Origin: Gigantopelta aegis
Lineage: Eukaryota > Mollusca > Gastropoda > Neomphalida > Peltospiridae
NCBI RefSeq assembly: GCF_016097555.1
Contig: NC_054702.1
Location: 89,758,602-89,822,601, forward strand
Length of the DNA: 64,000 nucleotides
Direction of reading: 5' to 3'
Shown in pieces: positions 11,692-24,279 of the stretch. The position numbers and the translations under genes are program-made. Under the pieces are notes generated by a model that searched no databases, was not told where the DNA came from, and saw only the letters and a list, made by a program, of their open reading frames with translations. Within the stretch, counting starts at the first letter, position 1; every line of letters begins with the position of its first letter.

Positions 11692-11728
11692 CACAGTAAG
11701 TAACATTATGCTAAGCATATAAATCGTC

Positions 11729-12068
11729 TTAAAGCTACAATTCCACATATACGTTTTCCGTAAATCCGTAAGTCTATGAATTATAAAAATAATGTGTTTG
11801 TGTATCCATGCTATCCATGAACTGGAATCACTTTATGAGCAATTTTTCATGGGTTCACCGAAGAACGTAATCCCACAAGAAATTACGGAAGAAAGCATCT
11901 TCATCAATATGGGCAAGAAGTCTAAACTGACCGATGTTTTTACTGTAATCCTTTCGAAATTAATTTCTGTCATTATGCTTTCATGGTTATGGAAACAATC
12001 AACATATACAGATTCGCGGTTTCCCACTGTATGTACACAAAAAACGTACATATGGAAACGTAGCTTAA
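11729..12068. mobile_element. MITE with TTAA ends and ~28-base inverted repeats
   Basis: The left end TTAAAGCTACAATTCCACAT continues into ATACGTTTT. The right end reads, on the opposite strand, TTAAGCTACGTTTCCATATG then TACGTTTT. The two arms match over about 28 bases with a few differences. The 340-base interior has open frames on both strands, which is common in palindromic DNA and not evidence of coding. It lies just downstream of the DNAJC4 stop codon. Confidence 0.65.
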
Positions 12069-12078
12069 TTAGAAGTAC

Positions 12079-12290
12079 TGGCCTCAATGGTATAGTGGTT
12101 AAGCCATTACACTTCAGATTGGTAAGTACTGGGTTCACATCTTGATACCTGTGTCTACCCAGAGCAAGTTTTAAGGACTCGATGGAAGATACAAAGCTAC
12201 CTTAGTGACATCTATCTCACTAACCACTCGCAACTAACCATTAACTCACTGTGCCAGATCTGAAATGTCATTAAATTTTTATTTATCTCA
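12079..12290 (+). mobile_element. tRNA-derived SINE, family C (forward)
   Basis: The head 'ggcctcaatggtatagtggt' and 'actgggttcacatc' resemble the A and B boxes of a tRNA promoter. The body 'acccagagcaagttttaagg' matches the reverse complement of 13040-13075. The tail is lost or diverged. The head is related to that of the family A SINEs at 24842 and 41613, but the body is different. Confidence 0.65.
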
Positions 12291-12890
12291 TGGGATTGTA
12301 GATTATATTTTTCCCATTTGAAATAACTCTAGAGGTGTGGCAATTCACATCAATTTATTATAAAATGATATTAATGCAGTGCTCTAAAAAATATTTTTTT
12401 AAATTTGCCATTGGTGAAACCACCCACCGATGGTAATTTTGACACAACCTATGGCAGTTGTTAACATATTTACAAACTATGTGCTCTCCCCTATCAACTT
12501 CAGTTTAATAATTGCTACTACAAAGTTGTCTGTGATAAAACAATCACAGTCAAATAGCAGGCTACATGCATGTCCTTGTGCGGATAGCCTTCTGGCTAAC
12601 CAAATGGGAAGATAACTGTGATATGTGGCCTGTTTACACACCAAAACAGAACACATCATTATACATGTATTGTTAAATACTAGCAGATAATATATACCAG
12701 GTGCATGCATTTTGCTGTCATCAAGGATCTTTATCAATGGCAGTAATTTTTATCCAGCAAGACAAAAGTGCCATCAGTGATGCCCCAGACATTCGGTTAT
12801 TTATGTCTCAATGATGATAATTGCTGTCAGTGCTGTACTGATTCGAAAAATCCTGAAAAAGTCATGGAAAGTTATAGAATTCAGCTGTCA

Positions 12891-13132
12891 TTTCATTTCA
12901 TGTCAACTTATTTTTGTGCTTATATCCAATTACAGTTCACGCTGGCATGGGCACACACCTCAGCTATCTGGTCTGTCTGTCCAGGACAATGGGTTAGTTG
13001 TTAGTGAAAAAGAAGAGGGTGTAGTGGTCTTACATCTACCCACTGAGTCATTAAAACTCGCTCTGGGTTGGAGCCAGTACCGGGCTGTGAACCCAGTACT
13101 TTTGACTTAACCATGACACCACCGAGGCCGGT
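12891..13132 (-). mobile_element. tRNA-derived SINE, family C, with 13-bp target duplication
   Basis: Flanked by a perfect direct repeat AATTCAGCTGTCA at 12878-12890 and 13133-13145. Read on the minus strand, the head starts with 'accggcctcggtggtgtcat' and passes 'actgggttcacagc' (B box-like); the tail ends in 'gaaatgaaat'. A complete insertion; the body has no coding potential. Confidence 0.85.
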
Positions 13133-13145
13133 AATTCAGCTGTCA

Positions 13146-15079
13146 ACAAATTGTGTGTACCCTAAAGGTGTATTTAGGTTGAAATTGAAGTGTATGAAAT
13201 TATTAACAATTATTAGATTTTATTTACATAAAAGTACACGTGAAGATGAATGTAGGCCTACTATAAAACATTTAAAGACTCACACTTGAGGAATGGGAAG
13301 AAGCAATGTAAGTCGGATGGCTTGAAAAACTGTTAAAGGCACAGACCCTAATTTCAGCCGGTGAAAATGGACACTAAGTTTGGCTAATCTACAAACGGGT
13401 AATATATCTGGATAAAGTTATAATAGAGTGAAACTAAAGGCTGTGAGGTTTAAACAGGGATATAGCATCTAAAAATAGATCAGAGTTTAGCTCGATAACC
13501 GTTGCTTCTCAGACGAACGAGCATTTTTAGAATTATGAAAAATGTATTATGAGTATTACAAATACCTGGATGACCAGAAATGTTACGAATATATCAAAAT
13601 GAATTATCTCAACTATAAAATGTAAGTAACTTCTAATTTTAAATATCAAAACAGTTCTAATAGTAAAAACTTTGTCACAATGTTTAAAAAACTAGGGTCT
13701 ATCACTTTACAGAAAATAAAGATTGAATTCGATTTGGCTTGTCTGTCTGTTCTTTGTTCCTTTATTTGTCAGACATTCATCACTTTCTGTTCAATACTAT
13801 ATTTTAAAAAGAACATACTGTGAAATGAGCTTATATTTTCATGCTTTTGATAACAAGACATAGATTCGTGGATTGAAAAGGCAGTATTATAAATTCATAT
13901 TATATGTATATAATAATACATTGGAGAGGTTGACTGCACTAGTTCAGACATTACAGAAAAATAGACCAACATGAACAAAAGTGATTTCATAGTAATTTAA
14001 GTACATTATATTTTGTACAGACAATTAGATAGGGCACCAGTCACAATTATGTTTGGGAGTTATGTCCCTTGGCGTGATAGACATTTTGTTTGGTTTTCAG
14101 TTTAATACATGTGCATACAGCAAACAACATATTTATATTTTGATATACAAGACTATTTTATGTTTTAGTTTGGGATTATTGGAGATCCATTAAGCAAAAT
14201 GTTTGTGAAATAATGGAATTTATCATACCTAAGAGTAATCTGCTACTAAAGACATAAAAAAAACGTACATTTTTGTGACATTGTGCACTGCCTATGAATA
14301 TGCTGAATCTTAGAAGCAGTGGTAGATCCACACTGATAAAACAAGGATAAAGTCAAGTGTAGGTTGTTCTAGATTTTAAAACCTAGGTCTGTGCTTATAA
14401 AACTTTTAGTGTCAAGACTCACATCTTTAGTGATGTCACATGCATGCAATTTGCAATGTGTTGCCATGACTTTACAGGCTCAGATTCTGTTGGTCTTGAC
14501 TCTGAACTGGATAAGCACCAGGCAGGTCCACTTTTCTGAAGAGGCCTTTCTAACCCATACAAGTGACCCTATATCACATCCCCATTTATCAGTAGAAAAC
14601 TCTGTTTTACTTCTGACTGTAAATACCCATATTTTTTCATAAATCTTTGCAGTTGAGCAAACTTTCTTTTATGTCCATATATCCATTTTGTTTTTACTTT
14701 TATTTTAACATATAAACATGAATGTATGTCAGGTAAAAAAATAATTAGATAATAATTTCTTTAAAAAGACATATCATTCACATAACCGAATAGTGAGTTA
14801 CCACTGAAGGTAAAAAAAACATGTGAACCGAGTTCCGGTGACCCAAGAGTTTGAAATTTATTGTGCCCTGAGTCCCTGCGTCTCAGCTGCTGGTGTGCTT
14901 TGTTTTCATGTGAACATATTTCCCAGTGAACATATGCTTTAGCTGAATAAACAAAATATGTTGTCAAAAAACTCTATCAAAGTTGTAAAATGTTGTCTTC
15001 CAAGTTTTCAGATATGTAGAATATTTGTTTGAAAATTATTGAAAAGTGTCTAATTTAAACAACAGTTTATTAGTCAGAT
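13146..15079. other. No gene or repeat recognised (DNAJC4 putative 3' UTR intron)
   Basis: AT-rich sequence with only short, unconvincing open frames. It lies inside the proposed 15.8-kb intron that follows the DNAJC4 stop codon. Confidence 0.4.
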
Positions 15080-15720
15080 ACTAAATGTTTAACAATTTGG
15101 CAAAGGGCAGGGTGAGCCCTGGGTTTCCTGCCAAATGTATTTATTAGTTCCCTACCAGTACAATTGGAGGGGCCTATAGGTTTCATCTCCGTCCATCTGT
15201 TTGTCTCTGTGCTGTTTGTCCATCTGTCCCACATATAGTTTTCACAGTGTCTGTTGATATTGAGCTGAAATTTTGTGTATAGCTTAATCATGTACTGTTA
15301 CATATCACGTTTGATTTTCATGGTGATTTATCCATTTTTGGGAGAGTTATGGCCCTTGATCTTAGGAGATAAATGTATGAAAATTAGTTTTCAAGCTTTT
15401 TTCTTCCTTTTTTCAGCAATGCCTCAAGATATTGAGCTGAAATTTTTATGAATAGTTTTATCATGTTCTGTTGCAGATCAAGGGTGACTTTTATGGCAAT
15501 TTACCCATTTTTCACATAGTTATGGCCCTAGACTTAGGAGACCCTTGTATGTATCAAGCTTTTTTAGTTTTTGTCAATGCCAGAAGATATTGAGATAGAA
15601 TTTTGTATAGCTTTATCATGTACCATTACAGACCAAGTTTAACATTCATGGTGATTTATCCATTTTTCACAATTATGGCCCCTGAACTTAGGAGAGATGT
15701 GAACATCTGTTGGGCCAGGT
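15080..15720. repeat. Degenerate tandem block, ~157-174-bp period, 3 units
   Basis: The phrases 'gatattgagctgaaatttt' , 'tttatcatgtactgttacag' and 'atggtgatttatccattttt' with 'ttatggcccttgatcttagg' recur three times, with starts near 15256, 15430 and 15587. The left part ('ggcctataggtttcatctcc') is found again in reverse orientation at 43320-43500, so this belongs to a dispersed family. Confidence 0.7.
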
Positions 15721-15814
15721 AAGGGACATGTATTGTTTTATAAGTACTCTCAAAGTAATTGTTACTTTACTTTTAAAATAATCTGTGACTACATGCTTAA
15801 ATCTTTTTTTTTTT

Positions 15815-16400
15815 TTTTTTTACCCCATTCCTTTCCTTTCCATCTTATTTGTTCCCAATCTGGCAGCTATTATCCTTAAATGTTTTTTTGCTGTCCATCT
15901 CCACATCCCAGTCCTTGACTTTCCAACTGCAGCAAGTGCTTGTCTCTTGTGGCCATCCATACCTCATACCTGGCATTTCCCATCAATTTTAGCTGTGGAA
16001 GTGGTTTGACCACTTCGAAGAGTGTTCAAAGATTACTACTTCTGGCATTGTTATGAGGCTTTTGTAACCACCTACTCTACTCTCTTCCTACCGGTGGTTG
16101 TTAGTGCTGTGGGTCAGACCAGCTTTATTAACGGCAGAGGACGATGATGCCAGGTGGGTACAGGGAAGTACACAGACACCCATAGAGGAAGTTAACACTG
16201 GTAGGTGATGGTATGGACAGCTCAAAAGATGAGTTGCACAAAACTAAAAGAACATGGTCGAAACAGATTGACATAATGGGAGAAATTGTTGTGTTTTTTT
16301 TTTAAGAGAATGATAGGCAGAGGGTGAAAGATAAAAAATTAATGAAAGTGTGAGCCAACATTTATGAAATTTGAACCACTGTTGTTAGCTTGACAGCTCA
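15815..16400. repeat. Dispersed repeat of ~550 bp, copy 1
   Basis: Shares many ordered blocks with 55220-55860 in the same orientation, for example 'gtgctgtgggtcagaccagctttat', 'cagggaagtac', 'gatggt-tggacagct' and 'cactt-tggcatt'. The two copies differ by many indels and do not share a reading frame, so this is a non-coding repeat or a piece of a decayed element. Confidence 0.7.
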
Positions 16401-16599
16401 GCAGCTTATTCACTGGACCACAGAGCTCATTGAAATATTACATAATTATTGCAAATAATTTCTTTCACTAATACAACAAATTATTTTATAGGCGGGAATT
16501 TGTCCAGGTTGCTAGCTTACCACGTGACTGTGAAATTAAGAATACCTTACAGTACTTTGCTCTTGGCAGAATTCTTGAGTGTTAAAGAAAAAAAGTTTG

Positions 16600-16780
16600 T
16601 TTTGTTTAGCGTTACCACTAATTAATTAAATATCAACTACTGGATTTCAAATATTTGAACATTCTGACACATAGTCATCATATGAAACCCGCTACATTTT
16701 TCAATTAGCAGCAATGGATCTTTTATATGCATTTTTCCACAGACAGGAAGCACATTCCACATGATTGAACATTATTACAT
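16600..16780 (-). mobile_element. SINE fragment, family B (tail and core)
   Basis: Contains 'gtttagcgttaccactaatt', 'aacccgctacatttttcaat', 'tagcagcaatggatctttta' and 'ccacagacaggaag', matching the SINE at 22355-22680 in order. The tRNA-like head is missing. Confidence 0.6.
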
Positions 16781-16954
16781 TTCTTGTTATATTTTCATAC
16801 AGCTTCACACAGTTAGTTCCAGATGTTTAAGTGGTCATTGGGGTCTGTTTTTTAGACAAATCAATTTGTCATGAAAATAGGATTTTTAGCTAACCTGGTC
16901 TAAAGGGCCATGAGAACTTGCATCATGGTACAGTGTCTGGCTCCAATGTGCCGT

Positions 16955-17890
16955 ATCCGTCAATGTTTCACATTTTTAATTTATACTCCAGTTCCACCAG
17001 GCAGGTTTCAACTAGATTTTATCCGAATGATCCTTTCATGGCCCTGACCAAGTTTTGTTATTTTTCTAGCTAATTCAAAATCCAAGATGGCCACTCTGGC
17101 CTCTTATTAACTGAGACAATGATTACTTCTTCTCAAGTTGCACCAGGCAGGTTTCAACCAAACTCTGTTCATATGATCCTCTCATGGCCCTGACCAAGTG
17201 TTGTTATATTTTGAGCTAATTCAAAATCCAAGATGGCTGCCCTGGCCTCTGATTTACTGAGACATTTTTTTACTTCTCCTCTAGTTTCATCAAACTTGGT
17301 ACAAATAATCCTATTGTGGTCCTGACCAAATGTTGTTATTTTTTTCAAGCTGATATAAAATCGAAGATGGTCACCCTGGAGACATTTTCGACTTTTTCTC
17401 AAGTTCCATCAGACAGGTTTCAACCAAAGTTGGTCCAAATGATCCTCTCATAGCCCTGACCAAGTGTTACTTTTAATGCCAATTTAAAACCCAAGATCAC
17501 CACCCTGGACCAATGATTGACTGAGACCAGATTTCAAACAAATGTGGATTCAAATTATTCTCTCAAGGCTCTTACAAAGTGTTGTTATTTTTTTGGTCAC
17601 TTCAACCAAACGTGGTCCAAAAGATCTTCTCGTGGTCCTGCTAATGTTGTTATTTAGGGGGCCAATTCAAAATCCAGTACATAGCCATCATGTTTCATCA
17701 TGCATACTTGGATAAACAGTTTTCTCATGGCATGACCAAGTGTTATTTTTCGCGATGATTTGAAAATCTAATATGGCTGCTCTAGCCTCTGATTGGCTAA
17801 AGCATTTTTGACTTGTCCTCAAGTTCCAGCATGCAGATTTCCACTAAAGCAGGACAAATGATACTCTCATGACTCTGACCATCACCAATT
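16955..17890. repeat. Degenerate tandem repeat, ~134-144-bp unit, about six copies
   Basis: The phrase 'gatcctctcatggccctgac' plus 'caagtgttgtta' recurs near 17029, 17173, 17307, 17441, 17620 and 17728. Each copy is followed by 'aattcaaaatccaagatggc' and by 'caggtttcaaccaaactt'. The unit length is not a multiple of three, so the repeated peptide seen on the minus strand is a by-product. Confidence 0.75.
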
Positions 17891-18108
17891 TACATCTTCA
17901 TTTTATTCCCTAATTATGTCAGTTTAATCCATGGTTTGATTTATTCATAATATGTTCTGAAAGTACGCCAGCTATCACACACATTTTTATCTTCCCTGTA
18001 TAAAGTAAAAGGTGAGATGTAGGTATTATATTCCCGATGGCAATGGTGGTGACAGTGTCAACTTTTGCATTAAAGTTTAATGATAATTTTCGTGTTTAGA
18101 TCAGTTTG

Positions 18109-18246
18109 TCACAAACTATAAGTCCTAGTCAATGAAGCTTGGTTTATAGATGCACCTATGAATGTTCATCACAGTGTCACAAACTATAAGTCCTAGTCAA
18201 TGAAGCTTGGTTTATAGATGCACCTATGAATGTTCATCACAGTGAA
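18109..18246. repeat. Perfect 68-bp tandem duplication
   Basis: The segment starting 'tcacaaactataagtcctag' occurs twice head to tail, at 18109 and 18177, without visible differences, indicating a recent duplication. Confidence 0.9.
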
Positions 18247-20690
18247 CCAAAAGTGTTCATGGTAGGTGAGACATTTAATTCTGTAGAATTCTTGTTTAAT
18301 AAACTATTTTAAGAGCAACAAACTTAATTTTTAATGATCACTTGTAAAATAATTGTTAATAAATGTATCATAAAAAGAAAAACTAAAGGACAAAACTGTA
18401 TTTTAACTAGAAAACAAAAATACAATTTGTTTACCATTTTACAACACCCATGATAGTGTGTGTATGGTCTGAGGTAGCCCTTTCACACACATCGCATGAT
18501 GCACTGTGTTTGACTGAAATACCTTGCCATATCATCGGGATTCCCAGCAGAATGCAAGCTACAAAAATGCTGATGTGGCATTTTAAAAGCTCAAATTAAA
18601 CTGCTATTCATTCACAAATTGAAAAACGGTGCATTGGACCATGAGCCCAAAACAGCAAATATCGTGAACCATGATTAATTGTCGTGCTCAGTGGCAGAGC
18701 ATTACAGTGATGATGTTCTCAAATTACATGTAATTATATCAAGATATTAAATGGATTAATTTGTGGTTTGGCATGTAGTATCCTATTATGTAATGCAAAA
18801 ATATGAGAGAAAAAAAGAACAAATAGGAATACTAATCATACATTGAATTGATGTCAATTTTTTTTCAAACAGGTTTATTTATAATCTGCAGAGTATAAAT
18901 ACAAGTAAAACATTGACTACATATATATTTAAATACTATGTGAATGACTGTGATGATTAACTGGTTGTTTATGTTGCTTTGTATTCCAACCTGTATGTAT
19001 TATTTTCTTTTATTACTCCAGTAGGCACTCATAACAGGGAAAAATAAAAATCATAATTTCTCACTGAGAAATTATCATACATTGGTCTAACAAACAATAC
19101 TACTGGATGATTTGACGCTTACAAATCAATGACCTTGTCGGTACTAAATGTGACATCATCACAATTTGGCAAACATACACAATGATGTCATGTAGTTTAA
19201 AGAGTTTGGATTTACAGCTGTCTGTTTTTGGTGTTAAATTTATAACAAAATGTCATTTTAATGCAGTTAATCATACATTTTGTACCAGAATAAAGAGAAC
19301 TTTTGTTTTTGAAAATTATCTATAAATGTGATTAAATTACAAAGTTATAGCAATACTCAGAACAGTGCGTAAAGTGGTTTATATCATTTTAGAGACTTTT
19401 AGAGAGAAAAAATAGCTCAGGTAATAAATAGAATAACAAACTCTGTACCAGTTATTATCAAATTTATGTCACTCATGAAATAATTTTTATTTGTCACTCA
19501 CTAAAGGTAGTACTAAACCAAATAACTTCCGGCTGGGTCAAAGTTCGAGGTGCACCGAACTTTTGATAGAGAAGTGAACACCACAAGTCCTGTGATTGGT
19601 TATAAATGTGAGTGTGTTGGTTGTGAAAAAGAATAGTTTCATCTGGGTAAAAAAAATGTGCAATTTTATTTCATCTAGTACCAATGTGTCAAGTAGCCTT
19701 GTGCTTGAAACATGTATGGGGTACCTGTAAAAAAAAGTACTAGAATTTTGTGCAAACTAGGGTAGTCATAGACGCTACACGTTATCTCAGAAACGAGCAG
19801 CTTGACCCCCATTTTTTTCTGATTCACTTTAAGTGTAAGGGGCGGTAGTATTTATATCCGTGGCGTTTATGTCGGTTGATACGTTGCAGGTAGGAGTTTT
19901 AGCCACATATGTTACTATTGTCGTCTATGGGATTTGATTTGGTAGTATACACCCTAAAGCTTGTGACAACTGAAAATTATTTCACTCTGAACATAAATTT
20001 CATAATAACTGGTAACTTGTTTATTATCCTCTATATAAATGCTTGGATTAGTCAAACTGATAGAATGTGATTTAGAAATCTTTTATTAACTCAGTCTCAT
20101 TTGGTAGTGTTTACACCCAGATGGAAACATGTGTGGAACCTTGACACCAATAAACAAACATGACTGAACACAAACCAAACCAACTGAACCAGAGTGCAAT
20201 AATGCCAACAACACAAATGGTTATTTAATATTATTATCTCATGCATATTCTGCATGACTTCCAATTGGTTAATGTTGAGTCATGTGTGATTCAATTTGAG
20301 ATCATATTGCACCACTCTGTGGTTTTGCGAACCAATAAATCAATATATTGCACTATTTCCAGTGTAAAATGGGGAATCCCCTTTCGATTTTATTAACAGA
20401 ATAAAAAAATTGTAGCATCTTAAAGATAATGATGTAGTGTGTCACGAATGTCATCATTGTGCAAAACTTATAGTTCTTGCTGGATTGCACAGTAAACTTG
20501 CTTGTATATAATGTGTAGGGTTTTTTTTTTTTTTGGCATTGTGATGAGACCAATATAATGTTTTAAGGAGTGCAAAAATTAATATTGATTCTGGGCATAT
20601 TATTATTATTATTATTATTATTATTTTGCTTCATAAAACATATTGATCTCATTATAATACCATAATTGCTTAATACAGTATCCTACAATA
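18247..20690. other. No gene recognised; AT-rich, one (ATT)n microsatellite near its end
   Basis: I see no exon, SINE head or inverted repeat here that I can support. An (ATT)n tract lies at about 20599-20626. Confidence 0.4.
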
Positions 20691-20699
20691 TATCAAATT

Positions 20700-20900
20700 T
20701 AAGGATGTGATGTGGCTCAATGGTAGAGCAGTTTCTGAAGTGCAGTGGGTTGTAGGATCAATCCCCATTAATGGATTTATGCTCACTTGTTCTCCAAACT
20801 CTAAACAAAATTAACATGCCCATATTCATTCAAGGTTCAGGCATGTTCACCCTGGGCCCAGTTTTAGGCAGGTCCAGTAGCTTGGTCCACGGCAGAAGAG
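20700..20900 (+). mobile_element. tRNA-derived SINE head, different tRNA type
   Basis: 'tgtggctcaatggtagagca' is an A-box-like sequence and 'gtaggatcaatcccc' a B-box-like sequence, about 30 bases apart. The 3' body is not related to families A-C. It is not a functional tRNA gene, because the acceptor stem does not pair. Confidence 0.5.
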
Positions 20901-21539
20901 GTGCCAACCAGTTTCCTGTAACTAGTATATTAACGGCCATTATTGGGTAGGATTAGCCGTTTGAAGTAAATATCTGTAAAAGTCACACTAAAAAGGATGT
21001 TCACATACAATCCATAATCATACATTGATGTCTGTGACCTCATGAGCCCAGGAGATCTAGAAATGAATCAATGGCATGATGGCATAATTTGTTCACTGAA
21101 AACAACAACCCACTTTTATCTTGATCTGTTTGGTTCAGTCCTTTCAGCATCAAAATGTTGAGGTTTAGAACTTTTCATGAGAATTTACTGAGTATGATTA
21201 TTATTATTGCTAAATGTTATTAGCACAGTCCTAAATGTTTTAGTCATTCTGTATAAAATTAGCAATAACCTCATTTGTCTATTGTCAGCTAAGCTGAGCC
21301 CTGATGTAACATGGAGCTATGGAGTTTAGGGGTGGGAGTGGGAGGCATGGTTTTCTTACTCATGTTATGGGGCAAAAGGCAAATATACATTTTGGAAGGT
21401 GGGCATAGCCTACATACTCCCCTGGTTACACTAGTGAATGGAGAATGTTTTCAACACTAGTGAATGGAGAATGTTTTTGAAAACTTTATATGTAAAAAAT
21501 ATACTTTTAGATACTGACCGTGTAAAGTGAAATATTTTT

Positions 21540-22350
21540 TAAGCAGCCGCCTAAGAGGAAAGAAAAATGTGGCCTGTTAGGACAGATTAGTTATTATTAT
21601 GGTTTAGTCTGTACTATGTTACGGTAGTTTAAAAAAAACCCAGTGATTTACCTTTTAAGACAAGTTACTGCATATAATCTAAGTTAGTCTGTTCTATACT
21701 GAGAGGCATAAATAACACGATGGCTATTTCACTGAATAATCTTCTATAGAAATGTCGAATCATATATATTAAGTATGTGGACAAATAATATATTGGTAAT
21801 AATTGTAAGTGAAAGAGGATTTTGTTCAAATCAGAGAAAAAATTGAATAAAATGAGTTTTCAGCAAAAAGCATAACTGGTGTGTTTATTACAATACAATA
21901 TTGTATATGAATTTTTTTTGCATGTGCATTGCCTGCTCTTGTCTCCCCAAAAGCAACAATTTTTTTGTGTTTTCTGTCTTTTTTAATATGCCATGGTAAG
22001 TAATGTTTAAAAAAGTGCTGTTTTATTGCCAAAAAACTCAGTTGTGTTTTTTGTTTAAAACCACATTTTAAATTTTTTAAATCCCGATTTGAACAATATC
22101 TTCTTTCAGTTGCAGTTGTTACCATTATATCATGTGTCTGCATGCCTAATACTGATGACAATATTTCTATAAGAAAATATCAGCGAAATACCCAATGCGT
22201 TATTTATGCCTCTCAGTATATATTAAATTCAGGAAAATAGTGTGGTAGCCTATTAAGACAGGTGGCTGCTTAAACAGGTTAGTCTGTACTGTTAAGTTCA
22301 GAAGACTAGTAAGGTGGTCTGTTAAAAGATTAATACAGGTCAGTTTGTTG
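21540..22350. repeat. Diverged repeat rich in 'ggcctgttaagacagg', interrupted by a MITE
   Basis: Phrases such as 'gtggcctgttaggacagatt', 'agtctgttctata', 'gtggtagcctattaagacag', 'gtggctgcttaaacaggtta' and 'gtggtctgttaaaagattaa' recur between 21540 and 22350, and again at 22690-22740. The fold-back at 21699-22216 splits the run. Confidence 0.5.
21699..22216. mobile_element. MITE with TA target duplication (Tc1/mariner-like)
   Basis: It begins CTGAGAGGCATAAATAAC and ends with its reverse complement GTTATTTATGCCTCTCAG, directly flanked by TA on both sides (21697-21698, 22217-22218). The arms extend with mismatches for about 60 bases. TA duplication and size fit a Tc1/mariner-derived MITE. The 111-residue frame inside shows no transposase motif. 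Confidence 0.85.
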
Positions 22351-22354
22351 TATG

Positions 22355-22680
22355 TTAGTTAAAGTTTGTTTTGTTTAATGACACCACTAGAGCACATTGA
22401 TATATTAATCATCGGCTATTGGATGTCAAACATTTGGTAATTCTGACTCGTAGTCAACAGAGGAAACGTGCTACATTTTCTTAATGCAGCAAGGGACTTT
22501 TATATGCATTTTCTCACAGACAGGAAAGCACATACCATGGCCTTTGACCAGTTATGGTGCACTGGTTGGAAGGAGAAAAAAACCCAATCAGTTGAATGGA
22601 TCCTCTGAGGTGGTTCAATCCTGCGACACAAGCACCTCAAGCGAGTGCTCAACTGACTCCTGCCCCTTGTAATATATTAG
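22355..22680 (-). mobile_element. tRNA-derived SINE, family B (near full length)
   Basis: On the minus strand the head contains 'gagtcagttgagcactcgct' and 'aggattgaaccacc' (A- and B-box-like), then the core ('caaaggccatggtatgtgct', 'gtgagaaaatgcatataaaa', 'tgctgcattaagaaaatgta') and the tail 'gtgtcattaaacaaaacaaa'. No clear target duplication was found. Confidence 0.75.
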
Positions 22681-24041
22681 ATTCTATAGAGTAGTAATAT
22701 GGTATTTTAAGACAGGTGGCTGCCTAAAACAGATGGCTAGACTTGCAGGTTTAACTATAAATTTTACATTTTGTTTTTTATAGCGATAAAATTTTATTAA
22801 TTGATTAATTTAAAAACTCTTTAACTGTGATAGTTTTCAAAATGTTTTCAGATGTTACATATTGTTCTGTGTTACAACCATAGTTATAAATAATTTGTGC
22901 TTTAATTAAATTAACTAATCAATCAATCAATCAATCACGGTGCGTTAAAACTGTGAAGAGAAAGCTTTGAGGGAGGTTAAATCCAGATTTATTACTACCA
23001 CAAGCCATGGATTAGCTGTTGTGTTGAATGAGCTGATAAGACATTCAGGCTGTACCATTGAAATAAGTCATCATTCATGGGACACGTGAAATACAAGATT
23101 GTTCTACCGCATTGTGGCCAGGTGTTCACTTGAATCAAGTGGCCATTTGTGTGAGTTGACATTCGTTTGTGCTACAATGGACTGGCAATCTCTCAGCCCA
23201 TGTAGTGTGTCATTGACACTTGTCACTGAGCCTCTCAACGCTGCTGTTTACCTGTTGATTTGAGAAACCACAAAATCTTTTACAGCTCCCTGATCCGTCG
23301 TATAATGTAGCCCAGGTGGGGGCTGCATAATACCACTTAAGTGGAAGGATTTTTGTTACTATAGAATAAAGTGCATATTTACTTTCAATTGCCCTTTCAC
23401 ACGGAATAGGTGTCCCGTTTTATGAACACTACGTTAGCTGCGATAACGAGAAAGAGGTGGCCACCTTAACACGTGCATGGTCTGTATGGTGGAGTATTTG
23501 ATGCAGGAATTCGTCTCAAAGTGATATGAAGTAGTTGTGTAAGATTTTGTCTCATCTCCCAGGCACATGCCAAATCAGGCCCTAGATTGTGTGATCCTGT
23601 TCAAATGTTACAATGGAATTTTTATGGGCCATTTAATAGGTTTTGATATGTCAGGTGTTGGGTGGTGAAATATTGGTCAAACAGTCTCGGAATATGTGCA
23701 AACACACACGCACACCTGCAGAATGTTTTAATAATATTTTTTTCTTTTCATGTTTTATTGTGGTAAAGAAAGATTTATTATTGTGTATTGGTTTACCTGC
23801 ACATGTAGGACTCAAGTTTTGAGATTCGTCTTATTTGATTAGTTTGAGAATTTAATATGTACCTATTAAAATTTGCAAAATGGAATAAAAAAAAGAGAGA
23901 CTTACATTATCCATTTGTGATAGTATTGTAAGGGTAGCATTTGGTGGGTTTTATAGTGGTAGAGTGTAGTGATATGTTGTAATGATCAATTATAATTGAA
24001 ATGGCTTTACCAATATGACGATGATCATAAAAATGCATAAT
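22681..24041. other. No gene recognised
   Basis: Contains a short (AATC)n-like run at 22917-22937 and otherwise unremarkable AT-rich sequence. I see no supported exon. Confidence 0.4.
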
Positions 24042-24054
24042 CAATTGTGGGAAA

Positions 24055-24279
24055 GTAAAGTAAAGTAAAGGATAGCACAAACCATGGCCTTTTTTGAACC
24101 AGTTATGGATCACTGGTTGGTGCAGTGGTTTACACCTATCCATTGAGCCTTGCAGAGCACTCACTTAGGGTTTGAAGTCGGTATCTGGATTAAAAATCCC
24201 ATGCCTCGACTGGGATCCGAACCCAGTACCTACCAGCCTGTAGACCGATGGTCTAACCACGATGCCACTGAGGCTGGTC
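24055..24279 (-). mobile_element. 3'-truncated SINE, family A, with 13-bp target duplication
   Basis: Flanked by CAATTGTGGGAAA at 24042-24054 and 24280-24292. On the minus strand it has the full tRNA-like head ('ggcatcgtggttagaccatc', 'gggttcggatcccagtcgag') and part of the core. It then passes directly into 'ctttactttactttac' and lacks the usual outer third of the tail. Confidence 0.85.

Noticed and set aside
11792..12145. 117-residue + strand and 101-residue minus-strand frames
   Set aside because: Both lie in a palindromic MITE and run into a SINE head.
17169..17402. Minus-strand frame with repeated ILDFELAQN-like peptide
   Set aside because: Derives from the 134-144-bp DNA repeat, whose unit is not a multiple of three.
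21826..22161. 111-residue minus-strand frame
   Set aside because: Lies wholly inside a TA-flanked MITE and shows no transposase motif.
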